The position numbers were made by a program, and so were the translations under genes. Under the pieces are notes generated by a model. The model saw nothing but the letters and a program-made list of their open reading frames with translations, did no database searches and was not told the origin of the DNA. Below, in pieces: positions 8,176-14,281 of a DNA stretch of 27,180 bases. Every line of letters begins with the position of its first letter. Position 1 is the first letter of the stretch. This DNA comes from Gemmatimonadales bacterium (lineage in GTDB: Bacteria > Gemmatimonadota > Gemmatimonadetes > Gemmatimonadales > GWC2-71-9), in NCBI GenBank assembly GCA_025924275.1, contig JAICEH010000002.1, forward strand, positions 1 to 27,180, in the 5' to 3' direction.

Positions 8176-8204
8176 AGAATAAGCATCAATAGTTGACTTG
8201 TCAA
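8176..8204 (-). promoter_or_regulatory. marR promoter, predicted leaderless
   Basis: On the minus strand a perfect -35 TTGACA (8204-8199), a 17-bp spacer and the -10 TATTCT (8181-8176, 4 of 6 consensus) form the best promoter in the window. The ATG begins 6 bases after the -10, where transcription would be expected to start, so the mRNA would have no leader. This agrees with the absence of a Shine-Dalgarno. The start point itself is inference. Confidence 0.6.
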
Positions 8205-8211
8205 GTAATAT
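8186..8211 (-). promoter_or_regulatory. Putative MarR operator over the marR promoter (site A)
   Basis: This 26-bp AT-rich element shares 20 of 26 bases with site B before doxX. It contains the dyads TTGAC-TT-GTCAA (8193-8204) and ACTTG-T-CAAGT (8196-8206), and the outer pair TCAA/TTGA at 8186-8196. It covers the -35 hexamer and most of the spacer of the marR promoter, so a bound regulator would block RNA polymerase. Such autoregulation is typical of the family. It may also affect the divergent proline dehydrogenase gene about 100 bp away. Confidence 0.6.
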
Positions 8212-8308
8212 CGCCCCGCCCGTCACGCGCTTGTTCCCGGGGCCCGGGGCTCCCTAGCTTTGCCCGTCCGGCCGGCCTCCCCCGTCGGCCCACCGAAAGA
8301 CGCGAGAC

Positions 8309-9247
8309 ATGATCCGACAGGGCCTCCTCTGGCTCTCCGAACAGCAGTGGGTGTTCGACTTCGCGCGGCGCAACCCGCTCGCCCGGCCCTTCGCGCGCCG
8401 GTTCGTCCCCGGCGAGGACCTGGGCGAGGCGGTGGCGGTGGCGCGTCAGCTCGCCGGGCGGGGCATCAGCACCTCCCTCGACCTGCTGGGTGAGAGCGTC
8501 ACCCGGGAGGCCGACGCCGACGCCGCGCGCGCCGAGTACGTGGCGATGGTTGACCGGCTCGCCGCCACCGGGGACGGCGTGGAGGTGAACGTCTCGGTCA
8601 AGCTCACCCAGATGGGCTTCGACATCGACGAGGAGCTCTGCTTCCAGAACGTCGCCGCCATCCTCGACCGGGCGCGGGCGGCCGGCGGGTTCGTCCGGCT
8701 GGACATGGAGAGCTCCGCCTACACCCAGCGGACCCTCGACTTCTTCGCCGACCGCCTCTTCGAGCGGTGGGGCGCGCACTGCGGGGTCGTGATCCAGACC
8801 TGCCTCCGGCGCTCCGCGGCCGACGTCGAGCGCCTGGTGGCGATGGGCGCCCGGGTACGGCTCTGCAAGGGCGCCTACCTCGAGCCGCCGGCGGTGGCGT
8901 TCCCCGAGAAGGCCGAGGTGGACCGGAACTATGTCCGGCTGATGGAGCGGCTCCTGGACGACGGCAACTATCCCGGCCTCGCCACCCACGACGAGAAGCT
9001 CATCGAGCACGCGCGCCGCTACGTGCAGCGCCATCGGATCGGGGAGGACCGGTACGAGTTCCAGATGCTCTACGGCGTCCGGCGGGACCTGCAGGAGAAG
9101 CTCCGCGCGGCCGGCCACCGGATGCGGGTCTACGTCCCCTTCGGCACCCAGTGGTATCCCTACCTGATGCGCCGGCTCGCGGAGCGGCCCGCCAACATCG
9201 CCTTCATCCTCGGCAACATCCTGCGGGAGGGCCGCGGGTCGCGGTGA
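8309..9247 (+). CDS. Proline dehydrogenase (monofunctional)
   Basis: The 312-residue protein is a FAD-dependent (beta-alpha)8-barrel proline dehydrogenase, which oxidises L-proline to pyrroline-5-carboxylate and feeds electrons to the respiratory chain. Recognisable segments are ISTSLDLLGE, VNVSVKLTQMG, VRLDMESSAY, VRLCKGAYLEP and the C-terminal YVPFGTQWYPYLMRRLAERP, whose Arg pair binds the proline carboxylate and whose Tyr lies over the substrate. The size matches stand-alone PRODH enzymes rather than fused PutA; no pyrroline-5-carboxylate dehydrogenase gene is in the window. The ribosome site is weak (GAAAG about 10 bases upstream). The stop overlaps the GTG start of the next gene (GTGA at 9244-9247), implying translational coupling. 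Confidence 0.93.
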   Translation: MIRQGLLWLSEQQWVFDFARRNPLARPFARRFVPGEDLGEAVAVARQLAGRGISTSLDLLGESVTREADADAARAEYVAMVDRLAATGDGVEVNVSVKLTQMGFDIDEELCFQNVAAILDRARAAGGFVRLDMESSAYTQRTLDFFADRLFERWGAHCGVVIQTCLRRSAADVERLVAMGARVRLCKGAYLEPPAVAFPEKAEVDRNYVRLMERLLDDGNYPGLATHDEKLIEHARRYVQRHRIGEDRYEFQMLYGVRRDLQEKLRAAGHRMRVYVPFGTQWYPYLMRRLAERPANIAFILGNILREGRGSR

Positions 9248-9558
9248 GCGAGCTGACGCTGGGCGGGTACATGGCCCTGCACGGCCGCGCGGCCGCCTTC
9301 GGCGGCTCCGATGGCCAGGCCTACTCGGTCGGCCTCGTGCCCGATGAGGAGCCGGACGAGCGGGGCCTGTTCTCCGCCGGGCTGCTGTTCGTCCGCTGGA
9401 GCCCGGGCGGGACCGAGCCGGTCGGGCACGCGGAGGCCCCGGGCCTGGCCCGGGGCCGCACCCCGGAGGAGGCGATCGAGCGCCTGAAACTGCTGTCGCT
9501 CTTCGACGTGAAGGCGGCCCTCGACCAGGCCCTCACGGCCGCCCCGCCCGAGTGGTGA
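9244..9558 (+). CDS. Hypothetical protein, 104 residues, coupled to proline dehydrogenase and rsgA
   Basis: I do not recognise this protein. It starts at a GTG that shares four bases with the proline dehydrogenase stop and ends in the same GTGA arrangement with rsgA, which is the main support for its being a real gene. The protein is soluble and acidic with no signal peptide or membrane segment. It has a beta-rich N-terminal half (GGYMALHGRAAAFGG, later LFSAGLLFVRWSP) and a helical end (TPEEAIERLKLLSLFDVKAALDQAL). It looks like a small alpha/beta domain. A role linked to either neighbour is possible but not shown. Confidence 0.75.
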   Translation: MSELTLGGYMALHGRAAAFGGSDGQAYSVGLVPDEEPDERGLFSAGLLFVRWSPGGTEPVGHAEAPGLARGRTPEEAIERLKLLSLFDVKAALDQALTAAPPEW

Positions 9559-10448
9559 GCCACGGAACCGTCCTCGAGCGGGAAGGGGGCACCTTCCGCG
9601 TGCTCACCGGGGAGGGGGAAGTGCGGGCGGCGCTGCGGGGCCGGACCAAGCGGGGGGGGCCCAAGGTCGTGGTCGGCGACCGCGTGACGCTCGAGGCCGG
9701 GGAGGCGGACCTCTGGGCCATCGCCGGCGTCGACCCGCGGACCAGCGTGCTCGCCCGCCGCGTGCCCGGCGGCCGCGGCCTCCGGCCGGTCGTCGCCAAC
9801 GTGGACCAGGTGGTGGTGGTCACGGCCGCCCGGGACCCCGAGCCGGTGCCGCAGCTCGTGGACCGGCTGCTCGTCGTGGCCGAGGCGCACCACCTCCCCG
9901 CGATCGTCGTGATCAACAAGACCGACCTGGCCCACGGGGGCGAGCTCGCGGAGCGATTCCATCAGGCGGGCTATCCGGTGCTGCTCACCAGCGCGGCCCG
10001 CGGCGACGGCCTCGGGGCGCTCCGCACCGCGCTGGGCGGGCGCGAGAGCGTCGTGACCGGCCCCTCGGGGGCGGGGAAGTCGAGCCTGCTCAACGCCCTG
10101 GTGCCCGGGTTCCGGCTCCGCACCGGGGCCGTGAGCGAACGGGCCGGCCGCGGTCGGCACACCACGGTGAGCGCCGTGATGCTCCCGTTCGACGGCGGGT
10201 TCGTGGTGGACACGCCCGGCTTCAGCGAGGTGGGGCTCTGGGGCGTGCAGCCGGGCGAGCTCGGCGGGTGCTTCCCCGAGATCCGCGAGCGCGCCGCCGC
10301 CTGTCGCTTCGGCGACTGCCGCCACCGCGCGGAGCCGGGGTGCGCCGTGCTCGCGGCGGTGGCGGCGGGCGCGATGCTCGCCGATCGCCACGCGTCCTAC
10401 CTGGCCCTGCTCGCCGACCTCGAGGCGCTTCCCGAGGAGTGGGAGTAG
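9555..10448 (+). CDS. rsgA: Ribosome small subunit-dependent GTPase A
   Basis: RsgA (YjeQ) is a circularly permuted GTPase that checks late maturation of the 30S ribosomal subunit. The 297-residue product has an N-terminal OB-fold (about 1-65), then GTPase motifs in permuted order: G4 NKTD at 121-124, G1 GPSGAGKSS at 169-177 and G3 DTPGF at 219-223. The C-terminal zinc knuckle has Cys250, Cys255, His257 and Cys263, the exact spacing of the E. coli protein. The start is taken at 9555, where GTGA overlaps the upstream stop; GTG at 9552 is an equal alternative adding one residue. A run of eight G at 9652-9659 lies inside the reading frame without breaking it. The stop is one base from the stop of the convergent DUF937-OmpA gene. 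Confidence 0.94.
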   Translation: MSHGTVLEREGGTFRVLTGEGEVRAALRGRTKRGGPKVVVGDRVTLEAGEADLWAIAGVDPRTSVLARRVPGGRGLRPVVANVDQVVVVTAARDPEPVPQLVDRLLVVAEAHHLPAIVVINKTDLAHGGELAERFHQAGYPVLLTSAARGDGLGALRTALGGRESVVTGPSGAGKSSLLNALVPGFRLRTGAVSERAGRGRHTTVSAVMLPFDGGFVVDTPGFSEVGLWGVQPGELGGCFPEIRERAAACRFGDCRHRAEPGCAVLAAVAAGAMLADRHASYLALLADLEALPEEWE

Positions 10449-10449
10449 G

Positions 10450-11673
10450 CTACTTCGCCGTCACCCGGAGGGCGATGCGGCGATTCTGCGCCCGTCCCTC
10501 CTCGGTCGAGTTGTCCCCCACGGGGAACTGGTCCCCGTACCCCTCCGCCTCGATCCGCGTGCCGTTGATCCCCTTCGCGATCAGCGCGTCCCGCACCGCG
10601 TCCGCCCGGTCCTGGGAGAGCCTCAGGTTGGCGGCCCGGTCGCCGGTGTTGTCGGTGTAGCCGCCGATCTTCAACCTGACCGCCGGGTAGGCCCGCAGGA
10701 TGGCGGCGATGTTGTCGAGCTGCTCCTGGGAGGCGGGCCGGATGGTGGCCGAGCCCGTCTCGAAGGTGAGCCGGTCGAAATCGAACCAGGTGGTCCGGTC
10801 CACGGGGCGGTTGGGGTCCTCGATGTAGGCCACGACCTGGGACTCGATGCCGCGCTCCGGGACCACCAGTTCGAGGCCATCGGCGAGCCGGCGGGTGACG
10901 GCAGCGCCCAGGCGCCCGGTGGCGTCGGCGGCGGCCGCGGCCGCTTCCGACATCGCGCCGACCGCGTCATCGCCCATCGTCGAGCTGATCGGCTCGGGCG
11001 CGTTCCGGCCCCGGCCGAAGTAGAGCAGCAGCGCGATCACCGCGAGCGCGGCGGCGGCCGGCCAGAACCAACGCCGGGCCGCGGGCCTGGCCGCGGCGGC
11101 ATTCGCCGCCACGCCCGCGCCGACCCGCGGGATGTCGCTCAGCCCGAGGAGGCTGCCCAGCCCCGCGGGCGCCGCGCGCAGGATGTCGTCCTTCTGGCCC
11201 GCCAGCAGCGCCGTGAGCCCGCCCAGGTCGAGGCCACCCCGCTTGATCTCCCGGCCGAGCACGGCCATCACCAGCGGTGCCGCCATCGCGAGCAGCCGGC
11301 TCGCGGACTTCGCCCCGACCCCGGAGGTGCGCGCGATGGTGTCGCCCACCGCCTCGGTCCGGGCACCGAAGACCGCCGAGAGGAGCTTCCCGCCGAGGTC
11401 CCCGAGCGCGCCGGAGGGCGGGCCGGCCCCGAGGAAGCCGCCGAGGTTGTCGAGGATGCCGGGGTCGTTGGCCCGGCTGCCGAGCAGGTCGAAGATCTGG
11501 CGCATCGAGCCGGAGTCCCGCAGGTGGCTGACGAGACCGGCCAGGATCGAGCTGCCGGCCGCCTGCAGCCCGCGCCCGGCCGCGGCCTCCGACTCGCCGA
11601 GTTGCCCGGCGAGGGAGCCCACGCTGGCCGGGGTGATGAGGGAGCCGAGGGTATCGATCAATGAGGTGGACAT
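10450..11673 (-). CDS. DUF937 domain - transmembrane - OmpA-like protein
   Basis: The 407-residue protein joins three parts. Residues about 5-165 are a Gly/Leu/Ala-rich helical DUF937 (YidB-like) region with repeated LLGSRANDPGILDNLGGFLG-type turns. One membrane helix (WFWPAAAALAVIALLLYFG) lies near residues 200-220. The last ~110 residues form an OmpA C-terminal peptidoglycan-binding domain with FETGSATIRP, GYTDNTGDRAANLRLSQDRA and EGRAQNRRIAL, including the Asp and Arg that contact diaminopimelate. There is no N-terminal signal peptide, so DUF937 is probably cytoplasmic and the OmpA domain periplasmic. The ATG at 11673 is preferred over the adjacent GTG because GGAGG lies 5 bases upstream of it. 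A role as an inner-membrane to cell-wall tether is inferred; the DUF937 function is unknown. Confidence 0.87.
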   Translation of the reverse strand: MSTSLIDTLGSLITPASVGSLAGQLGESEAAAGRGLQAAGSSILAGLVSHLRDSGSMRQIFDLLGSRANDPGILDNLGGFLGAGPPSGALGDLGGKLLSAVFGARTEAVGDTIARTSGVGAKSASRLLAMAAPLVMAVLGREIKRGGLDLGGLTALLAGQKDDILRAAPAGLGSLLGLSDIPRVGAGVAANAAAARPAARRWFWPAAAALAVIALLLYFGRGRNAPEPISSTMGDDAVGAMSEAAAAAADATGRLGAAVTRRLADGLELVVPERGIESQVVAYIEDPNRPVDRTTWFDFDRLTFETGSATIRPASQEQLDNIAAILRAYPAVRLKIGGYTDNTGDRAANLRLSQDRADAVRDALIAKGINGTRIEAEGYGDQFPVGDNSTEEGRAQNRRIALRVTAK

Positions 11674-11790
11674 CACGGCCTCCGCGTGGGGGCTCGGGGG
11701 GGGGACCGGCCTGGACAGCGGGTCGGGCGTACGCTGACTACGATACCGCCGATTCCCCGGGCCGCCACCCTCGCGCGCCGACCGGGGCCG

Positions 11791-12951
11791 TCACGGGCCC
11801 GTTTCGCTGCGGAAGCGTGCGGCGAGGGCGGGGGCGAGGCCGACCAGGGGCTGGTCGCTGTTCACCAGCAGCGCCAGCACCAGGCGCTCCTCGGGGTACA
11901 CCACCAGGTAGGCCGTGCCGCCCATCGAACCGCCCGAGTGCCCCACCCAGCGGTGGCCGGCCGAGTCCTGCCGCACGACCCAGCCGAGGCCGTAGCGGGT
12001 CTCGCGGCCATCCCGCTGGCGCTGGGAGGTCCACAGCGTCTCCGCCGTCTCCCGCCGGATCAGCCTGCCCCCGGCCATCGCGTCCCCGAAGGCGGCCAGG
12101 TCCTCGGCGGTCGAGAGGAAGCCGCCCCCGGCCCACTTGAGGCTGTTGTCCACCCACGGGGCGTTCACGACGGCGCGGCCGCTGTCGGCCACGCTGTACC
12201 AGCGGGCGCGGCCGGCCACCAGGCTGTCGGCGTGGTCCGCGACGGTGTGCGTGAGCCCGAGGGGCGCGAACACGTTGCCGCCCATCACCTCGAGGAAGGG
12301 GCGCCCCGCCGCGCCCTCGACCACGGCGCTGAGCAGGTTCCAGCCGTAGGAGGAGTAGAGGTACCGGGTGCCGGGCTCGGCCAGCAGCGAGTCGTCCTGG
12401 AACACGGCGAGGCCGTCGAGGACGCTCTCGTACCGCGCCCGGCTCGCGAACTCGTCCCCCCGGTAGTGCCGAAGCCCCGCCAGGTGTCCCGCCAGCTGGC
12501 GCACCGTGATCGGCCACCGCTTGCGCGGGAAGCCGGGGACGTAGCGCTGCACCTCCGCATCCAGGTCGATCCGTCCCTGCTCGACCAGGAGGCCGAGGGC
12601 GGCGCTGGTGAGCGCCTTGGAGACGCTGCCGGCCCGGAAGCGGGTGGTGGTGCTGACCCCGACGCCCTGCTCCAGGTCGGCGAACCCGATCCCCTCGCTC
12701 CACACCAGGCGGCCGTTCCGCATCACGGCGATCTGCGCTCCGGGGGCGCCCGCCCGCGCCATCGAATCGCGGAGCAGGGTCCGCACCTCGTCCACCAGCC
12801 GCGCGCAACAGGCCGGGGAGCCGGCCCACCCCGGACCGGGAGCGGGCGAGGTGGCGGGGGCGGCGGCGGGCGCCGGCGGGGCGGCCACCTGTGCGGCCAG
12901 CGGGGTGGCGCCGGCCAGCGCCAGGGCGAGGCCGAGGTGGATCCGGATCAC
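11791..12951 (-). CDS. Secreted serine hydrolase, beta-lactamase/LACTB-like (class C fold)
   Basis: The 386-residue product starts at a GTG with GGAGG 4 bases upstream and has a signal peptide (IRIHLGLALALAGATPLAA) followed by a Pro/Ala-rich linker to about residue 42. The catalytic SxxK motif is Ser109-Val-Ser-Lys112, the tyrosine motif is in YLYSSYGWN (Tyr199, or Tyr202), and the third motif is HSGG near residue 333. This is the penicillin-binding-like serine hydrolase family, which includes D-aminopeptidases, esterases and LACTB. The YSS form resembles LACTB-like enzymes more than true cephalosporinases, so antibiotic resistance should not be assumed. The GTG overlaps the stop of the MazG-like gene (GTGA, 12951-12948), so the genes are translationally coupled. 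Confidence 0.88.
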   Translation of the reverse strand: MIRIHLGLALALAGATPLAAQVAAPPAPAAAPATSPAPGPGWAGSPACCARLVDEVRTLLRDSMARAGAPGAQIAVMRNGRLVWSEGIGFADLEQGVGVSTTTRFRAGSVSKALTSAALGLLVEQGRIDLDAEVQRYVPGFPRKRWPITVRQLAGHLAGLRHYRGDEFASRARYESVLDGLAVFQDDSLLAEPGTRYLYSSYGWNLLSAVVEGAAGRPFLEVMGGNVFAPLGLTHTVADHADSLVAGRARWYSVADSGRAVVNAPWVDNSLKWAGGGFLSTAEDLAAFGDAMAGGRLIRRETAETLWTSQRQRDGRETRYGLGWVVRQDSAGHRWVGHSGGSMGGTAYLVVYPEERLVLALLVNSDQPLVGLAPALAARFRSETGP

Positions 12952-13289
12952 GATCCCTCCGGGGCGCGGAGCCCGGGCTTGAGGGTCCAGCGCGAGGTGT
13001 CCCGGGCCTCGACCTTGGCCATCATCCGGTCGAACGCCGCCTGCAGGTCGATTCCCTCGCGGTTCGCCATGCAGACCAGCACGAAGAGGATGTCGGCCAT
13101 CTCCATGCCGAGGTCGCCCTCCGGCTCGTCCCGCTTCTTGGTCTTCTGCCCGAACCGGTGGTTCACCTCGCGGGCCAGCTCGCCCACCTCCTCGGTGAGA
13201 CGGGCCAGGTTGGTGAGGGGTTGGAAGTAGCCCTCCTCGAAGTGGGAGATCCACCGGTCAACGCGCGCCTGGGTCTCGGCGAGGGACAT
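12948..13289 (-). CDS. MazG-like nucleotide pyrophosphohydrolase (YpjD-like)
   Basis: This 113-residue cytoplasmic protein is a single-domain MazG-type all-alpha NTP pyrophosphohydrolase that would convert nucleoside triphosphates, often non-canonical ones, to monophosphates and pyrophosphate. The Mg-binding motif is complete: Glu33, Glu34 and Glu37 in LTEEVGELARE, followed by Glu63 and Asp66 in EMADILFVL. The size fits the short YpjD/RS21-C6 type rather than the two-domain MazG. The ATG at 13289 is chosen because family similarity starts there. No ribosome binding site is seen; just upstream lies a heptamer repeat array. It is coupled to the serine hydrolase gene by a GTGA overlap and probably cotranscribed with the PfpI gene. 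Confidence 0.85.
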   Translation of the reverse strand: MSLAETQARVDRWISHFEEGYFQPLTNLARLTEEVGELAREVNHRFGQKTKKRDEPEGDLGMEMADILFVLVCMANREGIDLQAAFDRMMAKVEARDTSRWTLKPGLRAPEGS

Positions 13290-13314
13290 GGTCGGGATTC
13301 GAGGGTGGAGGGTC

Positions 13315-13376
13315 GACAGCGAACAGCGACCAGCGAACAGCGAATAGCGAATAGCGAATAGCGACCAGCGCTCAGC
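13315..13376 (-). repeat. Heptamer tandem array between PfpI-like and MazG-like genes
   Basis: Eight consecutive 7-bp units fill 13321-13376, with a partial unit before them at 13315. On the minus strand, the transcribed direction of both neighbours, the units are GCTATTC (three identical in a row), GCTGTTC, GCTGGTC and GCTGAGC. The array begins over the stop codon of the PfpI gene and ends about 25 bases before the MazG-like start, so it makes up most of the intergenic space. Units vary only at positions 4-6, mainly purine or pyrimidine exchanges. Confidence 0.85.
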
Positions 13377-13887
13377 CCATCGCCGCGATGATCGCCCGGC
13401 AGAACGCGCCGAGGTCCGCCGGCGTCCGGGACGAGATGAGGTTCCCGTCCACCACCACGGCGGCATCCTCCCACAGCGCCCCGGCGTTCTCGAGGTCGTC
13501 CCGGATGGCGCCGACGCTCGTCACCCGCTTCCCCTTCACGATGCGGGCCGAGATCGGCACCCACCCGGCGTGGCAGATGAAGGCCACCGGCTTGCCGGCC
13601 TCGAAGATCTCCCGGGTGAGGGCCAGGACCCTCGCCGACCGGCGCAGGATGTCCGGCGCGTACCCGCCGGGGATCACGAGGGCGTCGAACTCGGCCGCGC
13701 GCACCTCGTCCACCGTCGTGTCCGGGGTGCAGGGGTAGCCCCGCTTCCCGGTGTAGGTCCGCTCGCCCAGGCCGGCGACGACCGTGCGCGCCCCCTCCTC
13801 CTCCAGCCGGAGCTTCGGGTACCAGAGCTCGAGGTCCTCGTACTGCGCCGCGCAGAAGAGGAGGACGGCCTTGCCGGAGAGGGACAT
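13372..13887 (-). CDS. DJ-1/PfpI family protein (type 1 glutamine amidotransferase-like)
   Basis: The 171-residue protein has the PfpI/DJ-1 fold, whose members act as deglycases, cysteine peptidases or chaperones. The nucleophile elbow AFICHAGW gives Cys105-His106, and Glu17 in YEDLE is the conserved partner glutamate. VIPGGYAPD, and SVGAIRDDLENAGA followed by VVDGNLISSRTPADL, are strong family signatures. It is cytoplasmic, with no signal peptide. The length is typical of the PfpI branch. Its stop lies within a heptamer repeat array, and the next gene downstream encodes a MazG-like hydrolase; a shared damage-clearing role is conceivable but unproven. A TATAGT element sits 28 bases upstream of the ATG. 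No clear ribosome site is seen. Confidence 0.9.
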   Translation of the reverse strand: MSLSGKAVLLFCAAQYEDLELWYPKLRLEEEGARTVVAGLGERTYTGKRGYPCTPDTTVDEVRAAEFDALVIPGGYAPDILRRSARVLALTREIFEAGKPVAFICHAGWVPISARIVKGKRVTSVGAIRDDLENAGALWEDAAVVVDGNLISSRTPADLGAFCRAIIAAMG

Positions 13888-13915
13888 GGGTCCACGAGGG
13901 TCGAAGGTGGCTGGA

Positions 13916-13923
13916 ACTATACT
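13916..13923. promoter_or_regulatory. Shared TATA-like -10 box between divergent genes
   Basis: The sequence ACTATACT gives TATAGT on the minus strand, towards the PfpI-like gene, and TATACT on the plus strand, towards the small gene at 13990; both match the -10 consensus at 5 of 6 positions. No good -35 hexamer is seen at standard spacing in either direction. One element may serve both genes. Confidence 0.35.
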
Positions 13924-13989
13924 GCACGGCCGCCGGCCGGGTTAGGTTAGGTCTTCCCCGGTCGGACAACCAGGAGCGAACCTCGTCCC

Positions 13990-14238
13990 GTGCGCCCGCG
14001 CGACCGCATCCTCGACAACCTGGAGTCCATCTACCGCGAGTCCTTCGAGCAGGCCCGCGCCTCGGGCAACGAGGCGCGGATGGCCGAGCTCGAGTGGGCC
14101 TACGTGCGGGACCAGCTGATGCTCGAGATCCTGCTCGACGTGCGCGACCTCTTCGCCGTGGCCCCCGCCGCGGGCGAGAAGACGCCGACCGCCCTGGAGC
14201 AGCTCGAGCACCTCCGCCGCCTCACCCGGCTCCGGTAG
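13990..14238 (+). CDS. Hypothetical protein, 82 residues, helical
   Basis: I do not recognise this protein. It begins at GTG with an AGGAG 13 bases upstream, rather far for a standard ribosome site. The product is almost entirely alpha-helical and rich in Glu, Arg and Leu (RDRILDNLESIYRESFEQAR, AELEWAYVRDQLMLEILLDV, ALEQLEHLRRLTRLR), with no cysteine, signal or membrane segment. It may form a small helical bundle or coiled coil. It lies in its own unit between the divergent PfpI gene and the amidohydrolase, separated from the latter by 43 bases that contain a heptamer array. Support comes from codon-like composition and a clean fit between neighbours. Confidence 0.65.
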   Translation: MRPRDRILDNLESIYRESFEQARASGNEARMAELEWAYVRDQLMLEILLDVRDLFAVAPAAGEKTPTALEQLEHLRRLTRLR

Positions 14239-14241
14239 CCG

Positions 14242-14262
14242 CGCGTTCCCCGTTCCCCGTTC
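14242..14262 (+). repeat. Heptamer tandem array before the amidohydrolase gene
   Basis: Three perfect units CGTTCCC (equally read as GTTCCCC) fill half of the 43-bp gap between the small helical protein and the amidohydrolase. It starts 3 bases after the upstream stop and ends 19 bases before the next ATG, in the same orientation as both genes. No ribosome site separates it from the ATG. Confidence 0.75.
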
Positions 14263-14281
14263 CCCAGCCCGGCCCTCGCCC

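Noticed and set aside
9652..9659. Run of eight G inside rsgA as a possible frameshift
   Set aside because: The reading frame continues through it and the GTPase and zinc motifs downstream are all in frame with the OB-fold.
11696..11704. G9 homopolymer upstream of the DUF937-OmpA gene as a phase-variation tract
   Set aside because: It lies outside the reading frame and away from a recognisable promoter spacer; a simple GC-rich run is enough to explain it.
11791..12951. Serine hydrolase as an antibiotic-resistance beta-lactamase
   Set aside because: The SxxK and HSGG motifs define only the broad class C/LACTB-like family, and the Tyr motif is YSS rather than YSN; nothing points to drug hydrolysis.
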